Shown here: positions 16,029 through 23,613 of the stretch, one piece after another
Numbering within the stretch: the stretch's first letter is position 1
Layout: each line of letters opens with the position of its first letter
Source of the DNA: Streptomyces melanogenes
GTDB lineage: Bacteria; Actinomycetota; Actinomycetes; Streptomycetales; Streptomycetaceae
DNA: 64,000 nucleotides
Reading direction: 5' to 3'
Assembly (NCBI RefSeq): GCF_014649795.1
Contig: NZ_BMTS01000008.1
Location: 310,001-374,000 of the forward strand
The notes under the pieces: generated by a model
The model's input: the letters and a program-made list of their open reading frames with translations, nothing else
What the model was told of the DNA's origin: nothing
The model's database searches: none
Made by a program: the position numbers and the translations under genes

Positions 16029-16952
16029 TCAGAGGTTGGTCATGTCGACCGGGATCCGCGGCTCGACGCCGTCCCGCAGGATGGTGGCCTCGATCAGACC
16101 GTAAGGCCGGTCGGCCGCGAAATAGACCTCGTTGTCGTTCTTGAGCCCGAACGGCTCGAGGTCGACCAGGAAGTGGTGGTTGTTCGGCAGCGAGAAGCGG
16201 ATCTCGTCGATCTCGCTACGGCTGTTGATCACCCGCGAACCCATCTGGTACAGGGTCTGCTGGAGCGAGAGGGAGTACGTCTCGGCGAAGGCCTGCAGGA
16301 TGTGCTTCTTCGCCTGCTCGTACGACTTCTCCCAGTTGGGCATCCGCTCTTCGTCGCTGGTCCAGTTGTAACGCCAGGCGGCGGAGACGTCGGTGCACAG
16401 GATGCGGTCGTACGCCTCCTTCAGCGTCGTGTACTTGTCCTTGACGTAGCCCCAGAACTCCGAGTTGGTGGAGTTCATGACCGTGAGGTCCTTGAGCCCC
16501 GAGATGACCTCCCAGTTCTCACCGTCGAAGGTGATCTGGGTGGTGCGCAGCTCCTGGCCCTTGCGGGCGAAGGAGTGGCGTACCTCGTCCGAGCCGATGA
16601 ACTTGGAGTTGGCGTCGGAGGTGGCGATCCGCTCCCAGGCGTACTCCTCGATGCGGATGCGCGCCCGGTGGATCGGCTCCTGCGACGTCACGAAGTGACG
16701 GGCGAGGTGGATGCCGAACTGCTCGGCGGACTCGATGCCGTGCTCCTTGGCGAACGCGTACACCGTGTTCTTGGTGGTGTCGGTCGGCAGGACGTTCGCG
16801 TTCGAGCCGGAGTAGTGGACGTCGTCCATGTCGCCGGAGAGGGCGACCGAGACGTTCAGGTCCTTGATGTGGTGGGTGTCGCCGTCCCGCGTGATCTTGA
16901 CGACGCGGTTCTCTGCTTTGCCGTACTGGTTCTGGCCGAGAATCGTGGGCAT
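16029..16952 (-). CDS. pucL: Uricase (factor-independent urate hydroxylase)
   Basis: A 307-residue cofactor-free urate oxidase (EC 1.7.3.3) that turns urate and O2 into 5-hydroxyisourate and H2O2. Both tunnelling-fold halves are present, with the Thr of the catalytic dyad in the VLPTDTTKNTVYAFAKEH region, RIRIEEYAWERI, and SLPNNHHFLVDL near the C-terminus. Length matches the family. The ATG at 16952 is 5 bp after the uraH stop, with GAGGGAG upstream. The H2O2 produced explains why catalase carries the same operator as this operon. Secure. Confidence 0.97.
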   Translation of the reverse strand: MPTILGQNQYGKAENRVVKITRDGDTHHIKDLNVSVALSGDMDDVHYSGSNANVLPTDTTKNTVYAFAKEHGIESAEQFGIHLARHFVTSQEPIHRARIRIEEYAWERIATSDANSKFIGSDEVRHSFARKGQELRTTQITFDGENWEVISGLKDLTVMNSTNSEFWGYVKDKYTTLKEAYDRILCTDVSAAWRYNWTSDEERMPNWEKSYEQAKKHILQAFAETYSLSLQQTLYQMGSRVINSRSEIDEIRFSLPNNHHFLVDLEPFGLKNDNEVYFAADRPYGLIEATILRDGVEPRIPVDMTNL

Positions 16953-16957
16953 GTCTG

Positions 16958-17347
16958 CTAGCTCCCTCGGTAAACGGAGTAGCCGAACGGGTTGAGCAGC
17001 AGCGGTACGTGGAAGTGCTCGCCCGGCACGACGGCGAACGTGATCGCCACCTCCGGGAAGAACGCACCGCTGTCCCTTACGCGGGGGGCGTCCTGCTGCG
17101 CCTCGGCTTGCTTCTTTTCGAAGTACTGCTCGACCTCGAAGTCGAGTCGTACGTGGGTCGTGCCCTCCGGCAGCGCCGGAAGGTCCTTGCAGCGCCCGTC
17201 CGCGTCGGTCGCGGAGCCGCCGAGCGCCACCCACCCGGCGTCGCGGCCCGAGCGGGCGGCGAGCGAGATGACGACGCCCTCGGCGGGGCGCCCGATGCTG
17301 GTGTCGAGGATGTGCGTCGACACCGACGCGGTCGTGGCCGTACTCAT
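16958..17347 (-). CDS. uraH: Hydroxyisourate hydrolase (transthyretin-like)
   Basis: A 129-residue HIUase (EC 3.5.2.17), full length, hydrolysing 5-hydroxyisourate to OHCU. It has the N-terminal STHILDTSIGRPA (catalytic His), RLDFEVEQYF in the middle and the C-terminal YRGS signature that closes the active site of the tetramer. Its ATG overlaps the uraD stop by one base (TGATG), indicating coupling. Some bacterial relatives are periplasmic, but no signal peptide is seen here. Confidence 0.97.
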   Translation of the reverse strand: MSTATTASVSTHILDTSIGRPAEGVVISLAARSGRDAGWVALGGSATDADGRCKDLPALPEGTTHVRLDFEVEQYFEKKQAEAQQDAPRVRDSGAFFPEVAITFAVVPGEHFHVPLLLNPFGYSVYRGS

Positions 17348-17859
17348 CAGTGGTTGTCCTCTTCTACGAGACGGGTCAGCCGGATTCGGTTGATCTTCCC
17401 GAGTTCGGCGCGCACGATCTCGCGCTCCGCCTCGGCGGTGTTGCCGATCCTGGCCTTCATCGCGTCGCGCATCTGCTCACCGGTGGCCCCGGTGGCGCAG
17501 ATCAGGAAGACGTGGCCGAACCTGTCCTGGTAGGCCAGGTTGAGTTCGAGCATCTCGGCCTTGAGCTCCTCGGTGGCGCCGGCCATCCCCCGCTGCTCGC
17601 GGGCGGAGGTCGGGTCGCCGGGCTTCGGCCGCCCGATCGGCGGGTGCCCCGCCATCGCCTCTTCCAGGTCCTTCACGTCCAGCTCGGCCATGACGGCGTC
17701 GCTGGCGGCGAAGAGCTCGTCGGCGGTGGCGTACGGGCGCCGGGCGAGCAGCTTGCTCCCCCATACCGAGCTGGCGCACACCTCGTGGAGCGCGGCGAGC
17801 GCCGTGCTGTCGTCGGAGGTGTTGAACCGGGCGAGGCCCGGCGTCGAGGTCGAAGTCAC
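17347..17859 (-). CDS. uraD: OHCU decarboxylase
   Basis: A 170-residue 2-oxo-4-hydroxy-4-carboxy-5-ureidoimidazoline decarboxylase (EC 4.1.1.97), giving S-allantoin. The catalytic loop AGHPPIG contains the essential His, followed by REQRGM and the FGHVFLICATG stretch. It is the first gene of the leftward urate operon uraD-uraH-uricase. The GTG at 17859 is preceded by GGAGG. The promoter region carries a TTGACG/TAGCTA pair with an overlapping inverted repeat shared with katA. Secure. Confidence 0.96.
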   Translation of the reverse strand: MTSTSTPGLARFNTSDDSTALAALHEVCASSVWGSKLLARRPYATADELFAASDAVMAELDVKDLEEAMAGHPPIGRPKPGDPTSAREQRGMAGATEELKAEMLELNLAYQDRFGHVFLICATGATGEQMRDAMKARIGNTAEAEREIVRAELGKINRIRLTRLVEEDNH

Positions 17860-17898
17860 GAACGGCCTCCGTGGCCTTGGTGCTGGACGGGCTGCGGA

Positions 17899-17939
17899 TA
17901 GCTAACGCCCTCGGAAACATCCCGTCAACACTTTGTTGA
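17899..17939 (-). promoter_or_regulatory. Urate operon promoter with TCAACA-N3-TGTTGA operator
   Basis: Reading leftward, TTGACG (17928-17923) and TAGCTA (17904-17899) are 18 bp apart. The operator at 17925-17939 is a perfect 6-3-6 dyad and covers the -35. On this strand it reads TTTCAACAAAGTGTTGACG, one base different from the copy before katA, which also has the same -35 placement. Confidence 0.8.
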
Positions 17940-17958
17940 AAACTTGGAGCAACAAAAA

Positions 17959-17986
17959 GCCGCCGCCCGGGATTCCGGACGGCGGC
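17959..17986 (-). terminator. Rho-independent terminator of the HTH regulator gene
   Basis: GCCGCCGTCCGG pairs with CCGGGCGGCGGC and is followed on the minus strand by TTTTTGTTGC, one of the few T-run terminators in the window. It lies 31 bp after the regulator stop and shields the urate promoter. Confidence 0.9.
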
Positions 17987-18016
17987 GCGTCGAGCACGGC
18001 TCGCGGGCGGGCGATT

Positions 18017-18394
18017 TCAGTCGCTCTTGGCCGCGTTTTCCCTGTTCAGGTAGTTGTACACGGTGAACCGGCTCACTCCGAGGGCGGACGCGACGGTCTC
18101 CACCCCATGGCGTACGGAGAACGCGCCGCGCGCCTCCAGGGTCCGCACGACCGACTGCTTGGCCTTGCGGTCGAGCTCGGCCAGCGGCTTGCCGTGACGG
18201 CGCTCCATGGCGGCCAGGATGTGGTCGAGGGAGTCCGACAGCTGCGGCAGCCGCACCGCGATCACGTCCTCGCCCTCCCAGCTGAGCACCACGTCGTCAG
18301 GCTGGGCCTGGTCGGCCCCCAGTATCTCCGCGCCCATGGCGTCCACCAGCGGCTTGACCGCCGTGACCAGTGGGTGGTCGGCAGGCTCGGTCAC
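18017..18394 (-). CDS. Helix-turn-helix regulator, YheO-like/HTH_22 type
   Basis: A 125-residue protein. The C-terminus carries an HTH (HGVETVASALGVSRFTVYNYLN). The N-terminal part (VTAVKPLVDAMGAEILG through QLSDSLDHILAA) resembles a shortened PAS-like sensor of YheO-type regulators. Its GTG overlaps the stop of the preceding gene (GTGA). It sits between the urate operon and hyi, so it is the best local candidate for the factor that reads the TCAACA/TGTTGA boxes; this is inference from position only. Ends at a true terminator. Ligand unknown; a purine intermediate would make sense. Confidence 0.8.
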   Translation of the reverse strand: MTEPADHPLVTAVKPLVDAMGAEILGADQAQPDDVVLSWEGEDVIAVRLPQLSDSLDHILAAMERRHGKPLAELDRKAKQSVVRTLEARGAFSVRHGVETVASALGVSRFTVYNYLNRENAAKSD

Positions 18395-18648
18395 TTCTCG
18401 CCCTCCCCGACCACGTTGACCTGGAGCGACACCCGGGTGGCACCGGCCGCCAGGGACTTGCGCAGCAGCGCGTCGACGGCGGTGAGCACCTGGTCGGCGC
18501 CGCCCTCGGCGGTGTTGCCGAAGGGGCCCACGTCCACGGCGTCGAGCGCCGCCGTCTGCAGGACCTCGCGGGCGGCCACCGCATGCGGGGGTGCCTCGTC
18601 CAGGTCGAAGGGCTCGGTCGTGAACTCCACTCTCAATCGCACGCGCAC
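18391..18648 (-). CDS. Thiamine-binding (MTH1187/YqgV) family protein
   Basis: An 85-residue ferredoxin-like-fold protein. The features GNTAEGGADQVLTAVDALL and RKSLAAGATRVSLQVNV match the MTH1187/YkoF thiamine-binding family (PF01910). Small members bind thiamine or pyrimidine-like ligands but have no proven role. Glyoxylate carboligase in this pathway is a thiamine diphosphate enzyme, which is a suggestive link and no more. It is co-transcribed with the HTH gene and divergent from hyi, sharing a 130-bp control region with the double operator. Two GTG starts, 18648 and 18642, are possible. Confidence 0.65.
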   Translation of the reverse strand: MRVRLRVEFTTEPFDLDEAPPHAVAAREVLQTAALDAVDVGPFGNTAEGGADQVLTAVDALLRKSLAAGATRVSLQVNVVGEGEK

Positions 18649-18727
18649 AACCTACTGCTCGGATTCGCGATTGAGGGAGGCCAATCGGAAGGGCCCCCTT
18701 GACAAGCTCGCCGGTCTCCCTGCAACC

Positions 18728-18763
18728 TTCCATCAAGCAGAAAGTAACTTCCGCAATACGGAA
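18728..18763. promoter_or_regulatory. Double 15-bp operator upstream of hyi
   Basis: TTCCATCAAGCAGAA (18728-18742) and TTCCGCAATACGGAA (18749-18763), 6 bp apart. The second is a near-perfect palindrome. TTGACA at 18699-18704 is a probable -35, so the boxes lie at or just after the transcription start. Matches the arrangements before gcl and aceB. Confidence 0.85.
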
Positions 18764-18778
18764 GGAGCGCCGACCCTC

Positions 18779-19612
18779 ATGGGATACTCGGACCAGCGCT
18801 TCGATGTGAACCTCTCGATCCTCTTCACGGAACTCCCGCTCCTGGAGCGCCCCGCGGCCGCCGCCGCGGCGGGCTTCACGGCGGTCGAGCTGTGGTGGCC
18901 CTGGATCGAAACCCCCACTCCGGCGCAGGCCGAGCTCGACGCCCTGAAGAAGGCGCTCGACGACGCCGGCACCCGGCTGGTGGGGCTGAACTTCTACGCG
19001 GGCGCCCTGCCGGGCCCCGACCGCGGAGCCCTCTCCGTACCCGGCGAGGAGTCGGACCGCTTCCGCGCCAACATCGAGGTCGCGGCGGACTTCGCCGCCT
19101 CGGTGGGCTGCAAGGCGCTCAACGCGCTCTACGGCAACCGGGTGGAGGGGGCCGACCCGCAGGTGCAGGACGCGCTCGCGCTGGAGAACCTGGTGCTGGC
19201 CGCCCGCGCCGCCGACCGCATCGGCGCGATCCTCCTGGTCGAGGCCCTCAACAAGCCGGAGTCGCCGCTCTACCCGCTGGTGAGCGCCCCGTCCGCGATC
19301 GAGGTCGTGGACAAGGTGAACGCGGCGACGGGCCTGGGCAACGCCAAGTTCCTCCTCGACATCTACCACCTGTCGATGAACGGCGAGGACGTCTCCCAGG
19401 TCATCGAGGCCTACGCGGACAAGACCGGCCACGTGCAGATCGCCGACAACCCGGGCCGCGGCGCGCCGGGCACCGGCTCGCTGCCCCTGGAGGCGCTGCT
19501 CGACCAGCTCGCGAAGGCCGGTTACGACGGCTGGGTGGGCCTGGAGTACAAGGCCGCCGACGCGGCCGCGTCCTTCGAGTGGCTCCCGGCCGAGGCCCGC
19601 GCGGCTCGCTGA
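18779..19612 (+). CDS. hyi: Hydroxypyruvate isomerase (TIM barrel)
   Basis: A 277-residue TIM-barrel sugar isomerase of the Hyi type (EC 5.3.1.22) that interconverts hydroxypyruvate and tartronate semialdehyde. The barrel shows VNLSILFTELP at beta-1, TAVELWWPW, ILLVEALNKPESP with the metal Glu, LLDIYHLSMNGE and the late VGLEYKA with the second Glu. The ATG at 18779 fits the alignment of beta-1, and GAAGGAG is 11 bp upstream. glxR follows after 58 bp, so the two are probably one operon. Cytoplasmic. Confidence 0.92.
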   Translation: MGYSDQRFDVNLSILFTELPLLERPAAAAAAGFTAVELWWPWIETPTPAQAELDALKKALDDAGTRLVGLNFYAGALPGPDRGALSVPGEESDRFRANIEVAADFAASVGCKALNALYGNRVEGADPQVQDALALENLVLAARAADRIGAILLVEALNKPESPLYPLVSAPSAIEVVDKVNAATGLGNAKFLLDIYHLSMNGEDVSQVIEAYADKTGHVQIADNPGRGAPGTGSLPLEALLDQLAKAGYDGWVGLEYKAADAAASFEWLPAEARAAR

Positions 19613-19670
19613 GGCAGTGGGCTTCCCCTGAACTTCTTGACGTACCACGGCAGTTAGAGAGGCACCCCCA

Positions 19671-20561
19671 ATGAGCAACCTTCCCAAGATCGCATGGATC
19701 GGCCTCGGCATCATGGGCTCGCCCATGTCCGAGAACCTGATCAAGGCGGGTTACTCCGTCACCGGCTTCACGCTTGAGCAGGACAAGCTGGACCGCCTGG
19801 CCGCCGCCGGTGGCACCGCGGCCGCCTCGATCGCCGACGCGGTCAAGGACGCGGACGTGATCATCACGATGGTCCCGGCGTCCCCGCAGGTCGAGGCGAT
19901 CGCCTACGGTGAGGCCGGCATCCTGGCCAACGCCAGGCAGGGCGCCCTTCTGATCGACATGTCCTCGATCACCCCGCAGACCTCGGTCGACCTGGCCAAG
20001 AACGCCAAGGACAAGGGCGTCCGCGTCCTTGACGCCCCGGTCTCCGGCGGCGAGGCCGGCGCCATCGAGGCCGTTCTCTCCATCATGGTCGGCGGCGACA
20101 AGGCCGACTTCGACGAGGCCAAGGGCATCTTCGACGCGCTGGGCAAGACCATCGTGCTCTGCGGCCCGCACGGCTCCGGCCAGACGGTGAAGGCCGCCAA
20201 CCAGCTGATCGTGGCGGTCAACATCCAGGCGTGCGCCGAGGCCGTGGTCTTCCTGGAGAAGTCCGGGGTGGACCTCGCCGCGGCCCTCGACGTCCTCAAC
20301 GGCGGTCTGGCCGGTTCGACCGTGCTGACCCGCAAGAAGGACAACTTCCTCAACCGGAACTTCGCGCCGGGCTTCCGCATCGACCTGCACCACAAGGACA
20401 TGGGCATCGTCACCGACGCCGCCCGCAACGTCGGCGCGGCGCTCCCGGTCGGCGCGGTCGTGGCCCAGCTGGTGGCCTCGCTGCGCGCCCAGGGCGACGG
20501 CGGCCTGGACCACTCGGCGCTGCTGCGCGCGGTGGAGCGCCTCTCCGGCGCCCAGCTCTGA
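19671..20561 (+). CDS. glxR: 2-hydroxy-3-oxopropionate (tartronate semialdehyde) reductase
   Basis: A 296-residue beta-hydroxyacid dehydrogenase (EC 1.1.1.60). It has the NAD(P) motif IAWIGLGIMGSPM, the substrate loop DAPVSGGEAGA, and the catalytic lysine in GSGQTVKAANQLIVA (K-x3-N). It reduces tartronate semialdehyde, the Gcl product, to glycerate. It directly follows hyi. AGAGAGGC precedes the ATG. A strong hairpin follows the gene. Family assignment is secure; separating it from 3-hydroxyisobutyrate dehydrogenase rests on the gcl/hyi context. Confidence 0.93.
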   Translation: MSNLPKIAWIGLGIMGSPMSENLIKAGYSVTGFTLEQDKLDRLAAAGGTAAASIADAVKDADVIITMVPASPQVEAIAYGEAGILANARQGALLIDMSSITPQTSVDLAKNAKDKGVRVLDAPVSGGEAGAIEAVLSIMVGGDKADFDEAKGIFDALGKTIVLCGPHGSGQTVKAANQLIVAVNIQACAEAVVFLEKSGVDLAAALDVLNGGLAGSTVLTRKKDNFLNRNFAPGFRIDLHHKDMGIVTDAARNVGAALPVGAVVAQLVASLRAQGDGGLDHSALLRAVERLSGAQL

Positions 20562-20600
20562 CCCGGGTCCCGCTCTGAGCCTTCCGGCTCCCCCACACTT

Positions 20601-20658
20601 CCGGGCGGCGGTGGCGCTGACACCTGTCCTGTCGCGCCCAGGCGTCGCCGCCGCCCGG
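20601..20658 (+). terminator. Hairpin terminator after glxR
   Basis: CCGGGCGGCGG pairs with CCGCCGCCCGG across a long loop, 40 bp after the glxR stop and just before the katA promoter. Confidence 0.65.
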
Positions 20659-20675
20659 AACACCACACCCCATTT

Positions 20676-20716
20676 TCAACAAACTGTTGACGTTCGCTTC
20701 GGGGCGTACCTACGCT
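20676..20716 (+). promoter_or_regulatory. katA promoter with TCAACA-N3-TGTTGA operator
   Basis: The operator at 20676-20690 (TCAACA AAC TGTTGA) is a perfect 6-3-6 dyad. TTGACG at 20687-20692 is the -35 and TACGCT at 20711-20716 the -10, 18 bp apart. The geometry is the same as in the urate operon promoter, so a bound factor would block both. Confidence 0.8.
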
Positions 20717-20766
20717 CCTGACACCGCAGACCGTTCAGCAGTGCAGCTCCCGTACGGAAGGTCACG

Positions 20767-22224
20767 ATGTCGAAGCGCGTGCTTACGACCGAGTCCGGCG
20801 CCCCCGTCGCCGACAACCAGAACTCCGCCACCGCCGGCGTCGGTGGCCCCATCCTCCTCCAGGACCAGCACCTGCTGGAGAAGCTCGCGCGCTTCAACCG
20901 TGAGCGGATCCCGGAGCGCGTGGTCCACGCCCGCGGCTCCGGCGCGTACGGCTACTTCGAGGTGACGGACGACGTCACCGGCTTCACCAAGGCCGACTTC
21001 CTCTCGCAGGTCGGCAAGCGCACCGAGACGTTCATCCGCTTCTCCACGGTGGCGGACTCGCTCGGCGGCGCGGACGCGGTCCGCGACCCGCGCGGCTTCG
21101 CGCTGAAGTTCTACACCGAAGAGGGCAACTACGACCTCGTCGGCAACAACACCCCGGTGTTCTTCATCAAGGACCCGATCAAGTTCCCCGACTTCATCCA
21201 CTCCCAGAAGCGCGACCCGTTCACGGGCAAGCAGGAGCCGGACAACGTCTGGGACTTCTGGGCGCACGCCCCCGAGGCGACGCACCAGATCACCTGGCTG
21301 ATGGGCGACCGCGGCATCCCGGCGTCGTACCGCCACATGAACGGCTACGGCTCGCACACCTACCAGTGGACGAACGCGCAGGGCGAGGCCTTCTTCGTCA
21401 AGTACCACTTCAAGACGAACCAGGGCATCCGCAGCCTGTCCTCGGACCAGGCCGCCGAGCTGGTCGGCAAGGACGCGAACAGCCACCAGACCGACCTCCT
21501 CCAGGCGATCGAGCGGGGCGTGAACCCGTCCTGGACGCTGTACGTCCAGGTCATGCCGGCCGCCGAGGCCGCGGACTACCGCTTCAACCCCTTCGACCTG
21601 ACGAAGGTGTGGCCGCACAGCGACTACCCGCTGCAGCGGGTGGGCCGCCTGGTCCTGGACCGCAACCCCGACAACGTCTTCGCCGAGGTCGAGCAGGCGG
21701 CGTTCTCCCCGAACAACTTCGTCCCGGGCATCGGCCCCTCGCCCGACAAGATGCTCCAGGGCCGCCTGTTCGCGTACGCGGACGCGCACCGCTACCGCCT
21801 GGGCGTCAACCACACCCAGCTCGCGGTGAACGCGCCGAAGGCGACCGAGGCCGACAACTACGGCCGCGACGGCCTGATGGCGACCCGCAACGGCCGCCGC
21901 TCGGACAAGAACTACGAGCCCAACTCCTACGCGGGCCCGTCCCAGTCGGACGCGGCGCTCTCCGCCCCGCTCGCGATCGCGGGCTGGACGGGCACCCACG
22001 CGGCCCCGTCCCACGTCAAGGACGACGACTTCTTCCAGGCGGGCGAGCTGTACCGCCTGATGTCGGACGACGAGAAGTCCCGCCTGATCGCCAACATCGC
22101 CGGCGGCCTCTCGCAGGTCTCCCGCGACGACGTGATCGAGAAGAACCTGGCCCACTTCCACGCGGCGGACGCCGAGTACGGCAAGCGCGTGGAGGAAGCG
22201 GTCCGAGCCCTGCGCGAGGACTGA
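20767..22224 (+). CDS. katA: Monofunctional haem catalase
   Basis: A 485-residue small-subunit catalase (EC 1.11.1.6). The catalytic His lies in ERVVHARGSGAYGYFE, the distal region FIRFSTVADSLGGAD is intact, and the haem-ligand Tyr is in GRLFAYADAHRYRLG. It removes H2O2 in the cytoplasm. The upstream operator is shared with the uricase operon, which makes H2O2, so expression is probably tuned to urate breakdown. It ends in a clear hairpin. CGTACGGAAGG lies before the ATG. Confidence 0.97.
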   Translation: MSKRVLTTESGAPVADNQNSATAGVGGPILLQDQHLLEKLARFNRERIPERVVHARGSGAYGYFEVTDDVTGFTKADFLSQVGKRTETFIRFSTVADSLGGADAVRDPRGFALKFYTEEGNYDLVGNNTPVFFIKDPIKFPDFIHSQKRDPFTGKQEPDNVWDFWAHAPEATHQITWLMGDRGIPASYRHMNGYGSHTYQWTNAQGEAFFVKYHFKTNQGIRSLSSDQAAELVGKDANSHQTDLLQAIERGVNPSWTLYVQVMPAAEAADYRFNPFDLTKVWPHSDYPLQRVGRLVLDRNPDNVFAEVEQAAFSPNNFVPGIGPSPDKMLQGRLFAYADAHRYRLGVNHTQLAVNAPKATEADNYGRDGLMATRNGRRSDKNYEPNSYAGPSQSDAALSAPLAIAGWTGTHAAPSHVKDDDFFQAGELYRLMSDDEKSRLIANIAGGLSQVSRDDVIEKNLAHFHAADAEYGKRVEEAVRALRED

Positions 22225-22243
22225 TCCTCTTCTCTTCCAGACT

Positions 22244-22280
22244 GCGCAGGGAATCTGACGGGAGGTCAAATTCCCTGCGC
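22244..22280 (+). terminator. Hairpin terminator after katA
   Basis: An 11-bp stem (GCGCAGGGAAT and ATTCCCTGCGC) starts 20 bp after the katA stop. Confidence 0.85.
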
Positions 22281-22678
22281 TGTCCGAACCGCCGGCCCGG
22301 ATGAGGGGTGGCCGGTGGGTTCGGACGACTCGGTGATCGCGGCGGCGCGGACGATGCCAGTGCGGTGGTCAAGGTCTGCCCCGGCCCTTCTTGACCTGAA
22401 AGAAGGGCAAACTCCGGGACACACCAATCGCCCCCCGCCGCGATCCCGAACACGGGCCGAGCCCGTACCCCCTCCCCCACTCGACTCCGCCCGGCGGTGC
22501 GAACGACCACTTCTCCCGGCCGGCGCTCGCACTGCTCCGCAGGCTTCGCCCGGCCGCGCCGGACTCCGTCCGCCGGCCCCCCTCCCATCAAGCTCCGCCC
22601 GGCGGTGCGAACGTCCTGTCGCGCCAGCCTCGTCCCGTCGGGCGGTCACCACTTCGAAGCCCGGGTGCTGGGTTCGGT
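22281..22678. other. Non-coding stretch with hairpins at the left edge of the island
   Basis: No credible gene. GTCCGAACC at 22282-22290 pairs with GGTTCGGAC at 22318-22326. GCCCTTCTT at 22384-22392 pairs with AAGAAGGGC at 22400-22408, a terminator-like hairpin. A 20-bp word, CTCCGCCCGGCGGTGCGAAC, occurs twice about 105 bp apart (near 22485 and 22590). Reads as eroded sequence between the katA terminator and the first 67-bp repeat. Confidence 0.45.
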
Positions 22679-22745
22679 TTACGGTCCCGAATCGAGCACT
22701 CGATGATCAAGGCCCTGCCTGTGCTTTCAGGTGGGGCCTTGATCT
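22679..22745. repeat. Left copy of a 67-bp direct repeat (att-like)
   Basis: Matches 28814-28880 at 65 of 67 positions, in the same orientation, 6,135 bp apart. Each copy contains two dyads: TCGAG-N2-CTCGA, and a terminator-like hairpin GATCAAGGCCC with GGGCCTTGATC. No tRNA is adjacent. The pair brackets phage and XRE-type accessory genes. Confidence 0.8.
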
Positions 22746-22768
22746 GTTTCGGGGGCGTGGGAACACCG

Positions 22769-22918
22769 TGGGAACCCTTCCAGTCCGCACGCGTCGGCCT
22801 CGGTGCGCGGCTGCGCGAGTTGCGCACCGAGGTTGGGCCGACGGCAAGGGCATCGTCGCGGCCTGTCCCGGACAGCCGTCGGAAGCGGCGGTCTACGGTC
22901 CGCAGGCGCGCCGCCTCG
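22769..22918 (+). pseudogene. Remnant of an XRE-DUF5753 regulator
   Basis: The N-terminal 19 residues FQSARVGLGARLRELRTEV and, after a frameshift, GWADGKGIVA match the start of the intact regulator at 26439-27278 (FQSARVALGARLRELRAET, TGLNGKDFAS). They are then joined to EAAVYGPQAR, which matches its last 20 residues (DAAVYGPQAR). The middle 230 codons are missing. It is a deletion derivative of a close homologue, not a functional gene. Confidence 0.75.
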
Positions 22919-23082
22919 GCTGCACCCGACTCGCCGACGGCTTCGACTTCACCAGCATCTCCGCCCTGCGCGCGGCCGCGATCGCCTCCATCCCGGCGGC
23001 CCTGTCCGTCGTGAAGGGCGCGATCGGTTCCGTGATCGGCGATCCCACGACGGCGGGGTGGCTGCCGAGAGGTAGCCGGTGA
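22919..23082 (+). pseudogene. C-terminal remnant of an r1t-type phage holin
   Basis: DGFDFTSISALRAAAIASI then SVVKGAIGSVIGDPTTAG has the hydrophobic helix and terminal GDPTTA motif of holins from Streptomyces phages. The N-terminal helix is absent, replaced by the tail of the XRE remnant. Its TGA overlaps the GTG of the next remnant (GTGA), as in phage lysis cassettes. Family recognition is from the C-terminal motif only. Confidence 0.6.
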
Positions 23083-23328
23083 CGCCGCAGGACCCGGGGG
23101 TGTACATCAGCCCCGCGCAGATGTACCAGGAGATGCGCTCACTCCCACGATGCCCTGACCCGGGTCGAAGGCAAGGTGGATTCGCTGGCTGGGCAGAGCA
23201 CGCAACTGGGTGACCACAAGACGCGGATCCGGGTCCTGGAGCGGGCGCGGTGGCCGCTGCCCACGATCGGTGCGCTGGCCGGGTTGGCCGGTTCCGGGAC
23301 CAGCCTGGTCGCCTTGTTCCAGCGGTGA
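23079..23328 (+). pseudogene. Frameshifted small phage membrane protein (lysis cassette partner)
   Basis: It reads VTPQDPGVYISPAQMYQEM, then shifts frame into THDALTRVEGKVDSLAGQ and a C-terminal membrane helix (PTIGALAGLAGSGTSLVAL). Start to stop is 250 bp, not a multiple of three. Coiled-coil plus one membrane helix beside a holin is typical of tail-end lysis genes of actinophages. Broken by a one-base change near 23140. Confidence 0.6.
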
Positions 23329-23336
23329 CGACGCGA

Positions 23337-23370
23337 GCCCTCTGTCTAGCCCACGGGCCGGACAGAGGGC
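23337..23370 (+). terminator. Hairpin terminator after the phage remnant
   Basis: A 10-bp perfect stem, GCCCTCTGTC with GACAGAGGGC, begins 9 bp after the stop of the lysis remnant. The following 240 bp to the next gene contain no recognisable feature beyond a probable promoter. Confidence 0.8.
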
Positions 23371-23613
23371 GCATTCGTCATGCCAGCCTTGGCCAGGTGG
23401 CTGCCGGACCGGTTCACTGATGCGACGGTTCGCATAACTCTCAGAAGGGGCGCACGAAGAGACGGAAACGAGCCGCAGCGCATGAATACCGCCAAGCGAA
23501 TGCCCCGGAGCTCAAGCCATGCTCAGGAATCCCTGATTCCTGTGGTCAGATGATCACGGAACTGAGTTAATGAACAGGTCGTTCATGAGGAACGGTTTTG
23601 GGGAGGGTGTCTC

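Noticed and set aside
22660..22745. A tRNA at the 67-bp repeat, as expected of an integration site
   Set aside because: No cloverleaf or T-arm can be formed; the dyads are terminator-like. The repeat may still be an attachment site of another kind.
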